Below, piece by piece: positions 1 to 8,413 of a stretch of 42,110 nt of DNA. The first letter of the stretch is position 1. Every line of letters starts with the position of its first letter. Below the pieces are notes generated by a model. It did not search any database. It was given only the letters and a program-made list of their open reading frames with translations, and was not told the origin of the DNA. The translations under genes and the position numbers were made by a program. The stretch is from positions 6,896-49,005 of the forward strand of contig JACFOH010000008.1 in the NCBI GenBank assembly GCA_019454405.1, written 5' to 3'. This DNA is from Promineifilum sp. Its GTDB lineage: Bacteria; Chloroflexota; Anaerolineae; Promineifilales; Promineifilaceae.

Positions 1-2
1 CT

Positions 3-2180
3 CACGCTGTCGTGGCCATGGCCAGCCTGCCCTGGCTGCTCGCCGTGCTGGGGAACTGGCAGGCCGTTCGCGCCGAGGCCAACGCGGGAACGTTCATGAC
101 CGACCCCGTGCCGCTGCCGTTTCTTTTTTCACAGGTGTGGGCGTTTCATCTGACGGGTCTCGCTGGATCACTGGCCAGCGAGTTCGTGCGGGTGGGAGCC
201 GGGCTGGCGGCGCTGCTGACCCTCGTCCTGATGGGGCTTCACCTCTTGCGACCGCAAGATCAGAAGCGCAGCCATGCTGTTCGTCTATTAACCGCGCATT
301 GGATCGTGCCCCTTATCCCGGCTTTGCTGGTCTGGAGTGTGCGCTCCTTCTCGCACCCACGTTACATCGTCATGTTCGCCGCGATGTTGATCCCGCTTGT
401 GACCTTCCTCATCTATGCCCCTCGCAGTTGGGCGGCGAGATTCATGGGCGTTGCCCTGGCCGTTTGCGTCGTGTCGCTGAGCTTCTGGGGTCTCGGTCGG
501 TATTTCTTCAGCGCGGAGTCAACCAAGCCTGATATCCGTGGTGTGGCGTCTTATCTGGAATCGGAGGCCGGGCCGGGTGACGTTATATTCGTCCCCGATA
601 CCGACTGGTCGCTGCCGTTCGAATATAGCGGAGAGGCCGCCGTCGTTATGCCTCATCTATCGGAGTCGCCTCATGCTCCGGGATCCGTTCTTGCGCGTGT
701 CCTGGATTGCACCGGCGACGAGGTTTGCGCTGAAAGTGGCCGCGTCTATGTGGTCGAATACCCACGCGGCACGAGAGATTGGCAGAGCCGATTGCCGTTT
801 GAACTGGAACGTCGCGGGTATTGGTCGAACCTAGTCCCGTTTGATGGCGTGAATCTGCGCGAATACCGCCTGACCGAGCGAGCCGGCCCGTTGCCGGTTT
901 GTGGTTCTTCCGAGTTGGTGTTCCCCGTGGTCCGATTCGACACCCTGCAGCTCGAGTCTGTTTGGGTTGAGCAAGATGCGGCTTCGGATACAGCCGTCGC
1001 GGTCGCTTTGTGTTGGCGTACTGCTGGCCCAACTTCGGCCCCCCTGACCGCGAGCCTGGTGTTGCGCGATCCGGTCACGGGCGAACGAATCGCGCAGGGG
1101 GATGTCTCGATGCTCAACGACGCAGGGGCGACGACCGATCGATGGTTGCCCGGAGAGACAGTGATTACTTATCATTTGCTGCCACTCCCACCCGGCACGC
1201 CTCCGGTTGATATGGCCCTTGCGCTAACTGTTTATCGGGCCGATGATGCTACTATGGCGTCACTTGAGGGTTTCGATGAATCAAACAACCCCAGTGGCCG
1301 GTTGATCTCCCTGGGCGCCGTTAGCCTGACTTCTCCTGTCGGACTGAGCCCGACTCCGTACGAAGTAGCCCAGCCCCCGTTATGGGATGTCCCAATTGAG
1401 TTCAGCGACGGCGTACAACTGGCTGGTGCGCGGTTTAGCCCTGGCCCGTACCGCCCTGGACAGACAGTTCGGGTTGGGTTGACGTGGCGCGCGACAGCCG
1501 AGTCTATGCCCGATCTTCCCCTCTCGTTGCGACTTGAGCAAAGCGGCGTGATCCTGGCTGAAAACGATGATCCGCCCGTGAATGGACGTTATCCGACTGA
1601 CCGCTGGTTACGAGGGGAAACGGTGTTTGAGTATCGCGATATCCGCGTGCCTCCGGGCGTTGAAGGTCCCGTCCAGCTATGGGTTAGCGCGGGTGGCGAG
1701 CGAACTGAACTGTTGGGTGAGGTGACGGTCTCCGGCGCTACGGTTCTTTTTGACCGGCCTTCGCCTCGGGCTTCTGCTGATGTCCAGTTTGAGCATGGGA
1801 TCGCCCTGATCGGTTACGACCTGCCATCGGAAGCTCTTGCTTGGGATCACGTCGTATCGATCACGCTTTATTGGGAATCAAGCTCAGGCGAGATCCCGAC
1901 CGGCTATACCGTATTCGTGCATTTGCTGGGCGAGGATGGCACGCTGCTTGCCCAGCACGATTCGCCTCCAGCTAACGGCACGCGGCCGACGGATGAATGG
2001 TTGCCGGGTGAATTTATCATCGACCCACATGAACTGGTTTGGCGAGAATCCGGCTACAGCGGGATCGCTCGGATAGCCGTCGGTCTCTATGATCCTTCCA
2101 CCGGCCGCCGGTTGACGACGGCCGATGGGTTTGATCATTTCGAGCTGCCGTTGATATTGCAGGTTAGGGCCGCGCCCTAG
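3..2180 (+). CDS. GT-C-like membrane protein with three C-terminal beta modules (5' partial)
   Basis: The reading frame is open to the left edge, so the N-terminus is missing; the GTG at 12 and ATG at 18 are probably internal codons. The first ~165 visible residues contain about four membrane helices and an SHPRY motif like those near the last helices of GT39/ArnT-type lipid-linked sugar transferases. A soluble stretch (~170-300) follows. Three related beta-rich modules then lie at about 305-440, 460-575 and 590-717, each with a T-D-x-W-L-x-G-E signature (near 375, 529 and 660). The last module also has VFVHLL and AQHDSPP. The same module type ends the protein at 16726-19065. The catalytic part lies outside the window, so transferase activity is inferred. 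The stop is one base from the convergent gene's stop. Confidence 0.8.
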   Translation, partial: HAVVAMASLPWLLAVLGNWQAVRAEANAGTFMTDPVPLPFLFSQVWAFHLTGLAGSLASEFVRVGAGLAALLTLVLMGLHLLRPQDQKRSHAVRLLTAHWIVPLIPALLVWSVRSFSHPRYIVMFAAMLIPLVTFLIYAPRSWAARFMGVALAVCVVSLSFWGLGRYFFSAESTKPDIRGVASYLESEAGPGDVIFVPDTDWSLPFEYSGEAAVVMPHLSESPHAPGSVLARVLDCTGDEVCAESGRVYVVEYPRGTRDWQSRLPFELERRGYWSNLVPFDGVNLREYRLTERAGPLPVCGSSELVFPVVRFDTLQLESVWVEQDAASDTAVAVALCWRTAGPTSAPLTASLVLRDPVTGERIAQGDVSMLNDAGATTDRWLPGETVITYHLLPLPPGTPPVDMALALTVYRADDATMASLEGFDESNNPSGRLISLGAVSLTSPVGLSPTPYEVAQPPLWDVPIEFSDGVQLAGARFSPGPYRPGQTVRVGLTWRATAESMPDLPLSLRLEQSGVILAENDDPPVNGRYPTDRWLRGETVFEYRDIRVPPGVEGPVQLWVSAGGERTELLGEVTVSGATVLFDRPSPRASADVQFEHGIALIGYDLPSEALAWDHVVSITLYWESSSGEIPTGYTVFVHLLGEDGTLLAQHDSPPANGTRPTDEWLPGEFIIDPHELVWRESGYSGIARIAVGLYDPSTGRRLTTADGFDHFELPLILQVRAAP

Positions 2181-2181
2181 A

Positions 2182-3201
2182 TTATTTGTCGGGCTTGGCT
2201 GTGTCTGTTTCCCCGGTTTTCTCGCCGCTCTGTTTGCGAGAGCCTAGAGCCAGGATAATGCCGCCGCTAATCAGTACGAGGCCAGCCAGCGGCAAGAGCA
2301 GATTCATCGTGCGCGCGGGCGAGGCGACACGAGATACATCTGAATTTCGCGAGCTGACGCCTGGGCCGGCGGGCCCATTTCCTATCCCGGTGACCGGCGC
2401 GCTGTCCTCGATTTCAGCCGAAACGATGCCCGGTGCCGGCGTTGTCTTCGGTTCGCTCTGGATATCACCGTTGCTGTCTTCACCTCCCGTGACATTTCCA
2501 CCAGCAACCGGCGATGCTTCAACCGCCGCGACAATTGTAGCCGTTGGGGATGGGGTTGGCGTAGGCGTCGGTACGCAGGTCAGGAGGGGGGGCGGTGTCG
2601 GATTCCAGGTCGCGCCGGGAGTAGGCGTATTCCCGTTGATCTCTGGTGCGGCAACTTGAGGAACCAAGGCGGTATTGCCGAACTCATTTACTTCAGCATC
2701 GGCCACCCAGCCCACGGTCTCATGGTTATACTGGATTTGCCACCATTGAGCGTAGAGCGCACGACCAATGATCGGCCGCATGTCTTCGGCTCCCAGTTCG
2801 ACGATTTCGTCGTAGTCGTAGCCTGGCCCAGCGTAGACGATCGTCGCCTTAATTGCCTTGACATAAGGAGTTTCGTCACATATTCCTGTGATAGCTGGCA
2901 CGCTTTGACTACTGCTCGTCGCCGATGCAGACATGGTTACGGTTGGTAGAATCTCCGGGCTTGACCCAGAGCCTGGCGGAGGTGGCTCGGTTGGTTGGAC
3001 ATCGGGCTCCGTCGTAGGCGGATTGCCGGGGTTGGGGGTGGGTTCCGATGTTGGCGGTTTGCCGGGATCAGGTCGATTCGGGTCGGGAGTTGGCGTGCGG
3101 GTAGGGATTGTTGGGTCTTGTGCCCACACGGCTGGAACGCTGGCGAGCACGAGCGCGATCATCAGCCCCAGCAAGATCGTTATCTTGTTGTGTTTACTCA
3201 T
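2182..3201 (-). CDS. Secreted SH3-like domain protein with Pro/Thr linkers and C-terminal membrane anchor
   Basis: Residues ~1-27 form a signal peptide ending near VWAQ. A Pro/Thr/Asp-rich stretch follows, then a ~75-residue region from GICDETPYV through WWQIQ to TVGWV that looks like a bacterial SH3 (SH3b) domain. A second Thr/Pro linker leads to one hydrophobic helix (LLLPLAGLVLISGG) and a basic tail, so the SH3 part should be outside the cell. I chose the second Met at 3201 because a GGAGG (3214-3210) lies 8 nt before it; an ATG at 3216 is also in frame, but it overlaps that Shine-Dalgarno sequence. The gene starts 40 bp after the DUF4012 gene and is probably the last of that operon. SH3b domains often bind peptidoglycan; binding here is inference. 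Confidence 0.75.
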   Translation of the reverse strand: MSKHNKITILLGLMIALVLASVPAVWAQDPTIPTRTPTPDPNRPDPGKPPTSEPTPNPGNPPTTEPDVQPTEPPPPGSGSSPEILPTVTMSASATSSSQSVPAITGICDETPYVKAIKATIVYAGPGYDYDEIVELGAEDMRPIIGRALYAQWWQIQYNHETVGWVADAEVNEFGNTALVPQVAAPEINGNTPTPGATWNPTPPPLLTCVPTPTPTPSPTATIVAAVEASPVAGGNVTGGEDSNGDIQSEPKTTPAPGIVSAEIEDSAPVTGIGNGPAGPGVSSRNSDVSRVASPARTMNLLLPLAGLVLISGGIILALGSRKQSGEKTGETDTAKPDK

Positions 3202-3209
3202 CTTCTTGT

Positions 3210-3214
3210 CCTCC
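3210..3214 (-). promoter_or_regulatory. Shine-Dalgarno GGAGG deciding the start at 3201
   Basis: GGAGG on the minus strand sits 8 nt before the ATG at 3201 and overlaps the alternative in-frame ATG at 3216. The downstream start is therefore favoured. Confidence 0.7.
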
Positions 3215-3240
3215 ATACCAATCGAACCCCGTCGTTATCG

Positions 3241-5295
3241 TCAGCGATAGCGAATATCTATAGTCGTGTTCGTGCTTATATCCAGATTGAACGTGAGGCT
3301 TTCGCCCGAAACTTGCACAGGCGACGGATTTGCCTCCAGGAAAGACGCCCCCTTGGGCAGGGATACCATTAGCCGTAACGGCTCCTGTTTAGTTCCCGGT
3401 TGCTTGTAGATATTTAGCCGGTAGATCGAGTCGCGGCCGTCAGGTTCGATGATCCCGGCCGGCAGCTCATACTGAAAGTAAGTTGTCACTGATTCGCCCC
3501 GACGCAGCAAAAAGAAGTTGGCGAAGGTTGTGAGCCACGGAAGATCGTCGATTTTTTGTCCGTCGCTGTCCCAAGTTTCACCGCTGAACAGCGTATCGCC
3601 TGGTACGATATGACGACTTGAATCAAGAAGGTTGCTACCCAAGGGCGTGTAGATCCGGAGGAAATTCCAGTAGCATTGGTCGGCCAGACTCAGATAGTCG
3701 TCCGCTCGTTCGAACTCCTCTTCCACGCCCTGATAGCAAAGTTCATCCCCAGGTGGGCCGGTGTGACGGTAGTTGATCGTCAGCGTGGCTGTTGGGCGTT
3801 CGCCGAGAATGACGTCATATGAAAAGGAACGTTCAACCAGGATGTTAACTTTGTTGTAGCCCATATTGGAGTCGATGGCCATCCAGAAATCACCCGGCGG
3901 AGATTGCGGCAAGTGTCCATCCCATCCGAGTTCGGCCAAGGTGGCTGCGGTACCGGGATCGCGCACATAGACCGACAGATGTCGATCTTTAGATGCTTGG
4001 GTCATGTTGCTCGCTAGTTTCACCAGGTTGATAGAGCCGGGTTCCATCTCCATCTTGACCAGAATGGCTGCTGCGAAGCCGCCGAGGAAGGCCTTGCGAT
4101 TCTTTACCCATTCGCCAACTTCTTGCCCCTCCTGGATATCTCGCGCTTGCCGTAGCGCCTGCAGTAGATTATCGGATGTTATTACCTGGTCTGTACCAGG
4201 GACTGATATCGGGCCAGTGGCGTCAACAAGAGTACGCAGGAATTCTTGATCGATCGCTATGACGCCATCGGGGAGCGGTGCGTCCTGACCGTAAGCATAG
4301 AGTTGCATTACTTTTTGGGCCGAGACGGGGAAGTCCGGCCAATAATTGGCGTCGCGGAACAGAAACAGCTCCAGGCCCATAAAATCATAGAACGGTTGGG
4401 GCGGAAATCCGTACGGCTTCTCGCGCCAGTTGTCTATTTGATTTGCGTCGCCGAAGTTCAGATCGCGTATCTGCCCGTCCATAATCGTGAGCAGACCCGC
4501 GCCGGTCAGAAACCCGCCCGTGGCTCGCAATTCGTCCTCGTTCTGGGCCATGATGAGATAACGTCGCGGCCCGTCTTGCCCCAATAAATAGGGTAAGTGC
4601 GGAGCCAGTGCCAATCCGCTCTCGGCCGCCGGCATCCATTTGTCTGAAGCCATCAGGAGTTGTCGAACACGCCACGGCAGTGTATCTCTTTCGACGGCGG
4701 CATCTAGCCCCGCTGCCGCAGCTGAATAGCGCTGGATCGCGTTATCGGCCGCTTCAAGCTCCGGAGCCGCGTCTGATAAAACAGGGAGCAGTTCACCCAG
4801 TCGCATCGGACTGAAATCGTCGCGCTGCATGATCGCTAGCGCCGGTTTCAGACTGCTGATGGCCGTTGCGCCCGCTTCTGATCCTGCGTCGGCCATATCC
4901 AGTAAATAAGGTGAGGCGACGAGTGTTGGTCCTAGTTTTGGAACCCAGCCAAGATAAGGAGCGAACGGCCGGATAATGCCCAGTTCATCGCGCAAGACGA
5001 CGATATTAGCTCGCGCATTAAGTACCAGAGTTTCGGCCGCATCGGGATCAAGCTGCGTGAGGCCACCGGCCATCAAGGCGCGTGCCTCACGCTCGACCGC
5101 CATCAGAGATCGAGCGGCCTGGTAAACACGCCAGCCCTTCAAGCCCACCCAAAGGAGCAGGATGAGCAGGCCAAGCAGCAGCAAAAGCCGAGCTATTCGG
5201 CCGGTCGGGACACCAGACTTTGGCCGCTCGGGTTCCCGTTCGGACGCTTTATCCGGGTCAGGCGTTTGTCGTGAATAGTAATTTCCTGAAGTCAA
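3241..5295 (-). CDS. DUF4012 domain-containing membrane-anchored protein
   Basis: 684 residues. The cytoplasmic N-terminus is charged, a single membrane helix spans ~36-52, and the rest should be extracytoplasmic. The region ~240-370 carries the DUF4012 hallmark: QNEDELRATGGF followed by a GAGLLTIMDGQI strand. DUF4012 proteins have no firmly established activity; many genomes place them beside exopolysaccharide genes, as here. The start is a TTG whose codon overlaps the TGA of the DUF2723 gene (TTGA, 5295-5292), and the next in-frame Met is about 65 residues further in, past the membrane helix. The coupling suggests translation together with its neighbour. Identity as DUF4012 is secure; a role in surface-glycan assembly or ligation is inferred from neighbours. 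Confidence 0.85.
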   Translation of the reverse strand: MTSGNYYSRQTPDPDKASEREPERPKSGVPTGRIARLLLLLGLLILLLWVGLKGWRVYQAARSLMAVEREARALMAGGLTQLDPDAAETLVLNARANIVVLRDELGIIRPFAPYLGWVPKLGPTLVASPYLLDMADAGSEAGATAISSLKPALAIMQRDDFSPMRLGELLPVLSDAAPELEAADNAIQRYSAAAAGLDAAVERDTLPWRVRQLLMASDKWMPAAESGLALAPHLPYLLGQDGPRRYLIMAQNEDELRATGGFLTGAGLLTIMDGQIRDLNFGDANQIDNWREKPYGFPPQPFYDFMGLELFLFRDANYWPDFPVSAQKVMQLYAYGQDAPLPDGVIAIDQEFLRTLVDATGPISVPGTDQVITSDNLLQALRQARDIQEGQEVGEWVKNRKAFLGGFAAAILVKMEMEPGSINLVKLASNMTQASKDRHLSVYVRDPGTAATLAELGWDGHLPQSPPGDFWMAIDSNMGYNKVNILVERSFSYDVILGERPTATLTINYRHTGPPGDELCYQGVEEEFERADDYLSLADQCYWNFLRIYTPLGSNLLDSSRHIVPGDTLFSGETWDSDGQKIDDLPWLTTFANFFLLRRGESVTTYFQYELPAGIIEPDGRDSIYRLNIYKQPGTKQEPLRLMVSLPKGASFLEANPSPVQVSGESLTFNLDISTNTTIDIRYR

Positions 5296-6779
5296 TCTGT
5301 TCTCTCAGCGCATAATAAATAGGGCGCGCCGCCTTCTCTCTCTGGGCCGATGCCGGTGATCGATGTAGGCGCCTCCGGCGATGAAACAAGGCTGACCAGA
5401 CAGAACGGCCGTTTATGCTCATTGTCATGGTGTAACGCAGGTAGATCGTCTTGTCGCGGTATCGACAGGTCGGGATATTGCTCCGCTAAACGAGCCCGAT
5501 ACCAGTCGAAGGCGAACAGATTGGCATCTACCAGGCGCAAATCAGGTCGAACGCCTTCCACCTGTTGGAAATACAAGAGTGTAAAGATAGTACGATCGCC
5601 CGGTGTAAGCAAGAGCGCGTTCGCCGGAGCTGTTTGCAGGACAGCATCTGCAAGGTTGCGCGCTGAGTATTGCCCGCGTAGATCGCGTGCGCCGAAGGTT
5701 AAAATCACCAGAATAAGCGGAAGCAGCAAGGCAGCCATGCCCAATCGTTGCAATAAGGGGGCGATAAGTAGAGCCAGGACGAGGAATACCGGCAGGAGTA
5801 ACACAGCTGCGTCCGGCGTGTCATACGACAGAGCAAATAGCATATACAGGAGCGAGGTTCCCACCAGCAAATAGGGTATTGGCCGAGAATTGATTGCCGG
5901 AAGGCGCGCCTCGGCTGGTTGATCTGTTGTCGGTGGCAGGCTTGCTTTCCAGACGACCAAGGACACCACTGGTCCCAGTATCATTGCCTGCAACAGGCTG
6001 AGCCATCGCTCAACGCTGATGGTCGGTTGAATATTAGCCGCGTAGAGTTGTCCACTGACGAGCCACCACCACCCGGCCAGATGAGTCGGTTGGCCCCAGA
6101 TGACGGGGCTTTCGCTTAGCCCCAGCCACGGCAGGAGCAATAAGGGCGATAATCCTAGGGCCAGTCCGATGCCTGCTCGCCGCCATTGGCGATAGCCGTC
6201 AAGGAGAAAAACAGGGAGCCATAGCGCCGACGTCAGATGTGTTGTGATGGCCAGACCGAGCCAGAACCCGCTGGAAACATTGGCTCCATGCCGGCTCCAG
6301 ACAAGCAAAAAAGCCGCGAGCATGAATAGATTGAGGTTGTACACCTCGGCCACTACCGCCTGGCTCCACACCAAGGGGGCGAAACCGAAGAGGAGCGCGG
6401 CGCTCACGGCCGCTTCCAGCCGTATTCGGGGGCGCAATGTGCCGATAATCAAGACGGTCAGCCCTACGGCCGCCGCCGCGCAGACGGCCGAGAACAGATT
6501 ATAACGGAAAGCTACACTCCCCAATGGAAGTAGACTGAACAGCTTCCCCAGCAAAATATAGGTCGGGTATCCAGGTGGGTGGGAGACGCCTAGCGTCGCT
6601 GAGGCGGTGATAAGCTCGGCGCCATCATAAGCGCCATTCGCCCAGCTCAAGTCGGGCGCCAGTGTGAAGACGTAGATGCCCAGCGCTATCAGAGCAGATG
6701 CTAATGCCGGCCGGCGAAATCGAGCCAGATCGACAGATTCTGTTCCCGGGTAAGAGGCGCAGGCGGGTGTAGCCGTCAT
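5292..6779 (-). CDS. DUF2723 / GT-C-type multi-pass membrane protein
   Basis: 495 residues with about 10 hydrophobic helices. The first loop (~43-80) contains the DUF2723 signature: DLSWANGAYDGAELITA followed by GVSHPPGYPTY. It resembles the acidic first-loop motif of GT-C enzymes that take sugars from polyprenyl-phosphate donors; vertebrate TMEM260, an O-mannosyltransferase, belongs to this family. The C-terminal third (TPGDRTIF, FQQVEGVRPDLRLV) is a small soluble domain typical of the family. It starts 8 nt after the fusion transferase stop and overlaps the DUF4012 start by 4 nt. Glycosyl transfer to a protein or glycan outside the membrane is probable. Acceptor and sugar are unknown. Confidence 0.82.
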   Translation of the reverse strand: MTATPACASYPGTESVDLARFRRPALASALIALGIYVFTLAPDLSWANGAYDGAELITASATLGVSHPPGYPTYILLGKLFSLLPLGSVAFRYNLFSAVCAAAAVGLTVLIIGTLRPRIRLEAAVSAALLFGFAPLVWSQAVVAEVYNLNLFMLAAFLLVWSRHGANVSSGFWLGLAITTHLTSALWLPVFLLDGYRQWRRAGIGLALGLSPLLLLPWLGLSESPVIWGQPTHLAGWWWLVSGQLYAANIQPTISVERWLSLLQAMILGPVVSLVVWKASLPPTTDQPAEARLPAINSRPIPYLLVGTSLLYMLFALSYDTPDAAVLLLPVFLVLALLIAPLLQRLGMAALLLPLILVILTFGARDLRGQYSARNLADAVLQTAPANALLLTPGDRTIFTLLYFQQVEGVRPDLRLVDANLFAFDWYRARLAEQYPDLSIPRQDDLPALHHDNEHKRPFCLVSLVSSPEAPTSITGIGPEREGGAPYLLCAERTD

Positions 6780-6787
6780 AATACTGA

Positions 6788-8413
6788 CTACCTGGCGCCC
6801 TTCCCGCGCAAGACGACCGGAATTGTGCGCGCCAATATCGCCAAATCGCGACCGAGGGAATAATGCTCGATATAGTCCAGATCCAGATCGACCCGCTCAT
6901 CCAATGACAGGTCTGCCCGGGCGTTGATCTGCATCGGCCCTGTGATGCCTGGCTTGACGGCCAGCCGTTGCCGATGCCTGTCAGAATAGTAAGCCACTAC
7001 GCGCGGCTCTTCCGGCCGCGGTCCCACGAGACTCATGTCTCCTTTAAGAACGTTCCAAAATTGCGGAAACTCGTCCAGGCTCCAGCGACGCAGAAAACGA
7101 CCGACGGTGGTGAGGCGTGGATCATTGTCCAGTTTGAGTACCGGCTCAGTCAAACCGAGGGATGTCACCAGTTCGGACCACTGTTCGGCCGCGCCAACTT
7201 GCATCGTCCGGAATTTAATCATGATGAACGGCCGGCCTTGTTCGCCAATGCGCTCCTGCCTGAACAATACCGGGCCTTTGGAATCCAGTTTAATCGCCAG
7301 GGCGACGAGAGGCCATATAATCAACGTGAATACTATGCCGATTATTGCTCCGGCCAGATCGATTCCCCTCTTGAGAATAAATTGATGTTTCGTAGCGGCG
7401 GGTTCGCTGCCGATGTCGCGGCGCGGGCGTAGGGTACCGATCAGATAGCCGGCGCTCAGGGCGGTCGCCCGCCCGAACAGTAGTAACGGCGAGACGGCCG
7501 CCACCGCACGGTCTTTGTTCCAGGCTTTCCTCACGAACGGGACCGTTGTTAACAGAAATATCAGCGACAGGAACAGGATAGACGTCCCGACCAGTTCGAG
7601 ATTATGCGCCCAGCGTTTTGCGCCTAGCGCCGCGACAAGCAATGGCCCCGCTATCAGCGTGATAGCAATAGCCATGACCAGAAGCATCTGAACTTTCATG
7701 ACCTGTGGCGTGTGAGAATCCCCGACCACCTTGCCGGGAAAACGCCGCACGACCTGGGCTTTCCAATAGCCGATAGTGGCTTTCTTACGAAGATAGGCCG
7801 CCGGCGTGGCGCTGTGAAGATGGTCAACGACGGCCGCTTCCTGGAAGACCATGCGATAACCGCGATTGGCTAGCCGGAACGACAGCTCCTGATCTTCGAG
7901 ATAGTCGAATCGCTCATCGAAGCCATTATGAGCCAGTAATATATCGCGACGATAGGCGGCCGAATAGGTATCGATGAAATCGATGGATTCCTGTGTGCGC
8001 AGAAGATCATACTTGTCTTCGTATTCCAATTGGACGAAACGGGCGATGAGCGAGCGCTGGCGGGTTGCATAAGCCCCTTTACAGGCTGCGACCTCCGGAT
8101 CATCAAAAGGAGCGCAGATCTGCTGGAGCCAGTCCGGATGTGGGACGCAGTCGGCGTCCGTGCAGCAGACAAGCTTGCCCGAGGCGGCGTGAATACCGGC
8201 GTTTCTGGCTGCCGCCGGTCGGCCGCGTGGCGTTGAGAGTACTGTCGCGCCGGCCTCCCTAGCCCGTGCGGCCGTCTCATCCGTTGATCCGTCATCGACG
8301 ACGATGATTTCATAGGGGCGGTCGAACGACTGCTCACGCAAGGCGACCACGCAGGCGCCGATCGTAGTTTCGGCATTATAGGCGGGAACGATGACAGATA
8401 CTTCTGCCGTCAT
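6788..8413 (-). CDS. Fusion of family-2 glycosyltransferase and polyprenyl-phosphate sugar-1-phosphate transferase
   Basis: 541 residues from the chosen start. Residues ~5-230 are a GT2 domain (SVIVPAYNAE, VVDDGSTDE, TDAD as the metal-binding motif near 85-88, LEDQELSFR later). Three or so membrane helices follow (~242-326). Residues ~348-541 are a WcaJ/RfbP-type bacterial sugar transferase: KRGIDLAGA, FRQERIGEQG, MIKFRTM, DNDPRLTTVGRF, SLDEFPQFWNV, LVGPRPE and KPGITGP. The C-terminal domain should load a sugar-1-phosphate onto undecaprenyl phosphate; the N-terminal domain could add a following sugar. The ATG at 8413 overlaps the upstream stop as ATGA. An in-frame start at 8470 would overlap the previous gene by 61 nt and is less likely. 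No frameshift separates the two halves. Confidence 0.88.
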   Translation of the reverse strand: MTAEVSVIVPAYNAETTIGACVVALREQSFDRPYEIIVVDDGSTDETAARAREAGATVLSTPRGRPAAARNAGIHAASGKLVCCTDADCVPHPDWLQQICAPFDDPEVAACKGAYATRQRSLIARFVQLEYEDKYDLLRTQESIDFIDTYSAAYRRDILLAHNGFDERFDYLEDQELSFRLANRGYRMVFQEAAVVDHLHSATPAAYLRKKATIGYWKAQVVRRFPGKVVGDSHTPQVMKVQMLLVMAIAITLIAGPLLVAALGAKRWAHNLELVGTSILFLSLIFLLTTVPFVRKAWNKDRAVAAVSPLLLFGRATALSAGYLIGTLRPRRDIGSEPAATKHQFILKRGIDLAGAIIGIVFTLIIWPLVALAIKLDSKGPVLFRQERIGEQGRPFIMIKFRTMQVGAAEQWSELVTSLGLTEPVLKLDNDPRLTTVGRFLRRWSLDEFPQFWNVLKGDMSLVGPRPEEPRVVAYYSDRHRQRLAVKPGITGPMQINARADLSLDERVDLDLDYIEHYSLGRDLAILARTIPVVLRGKGAR

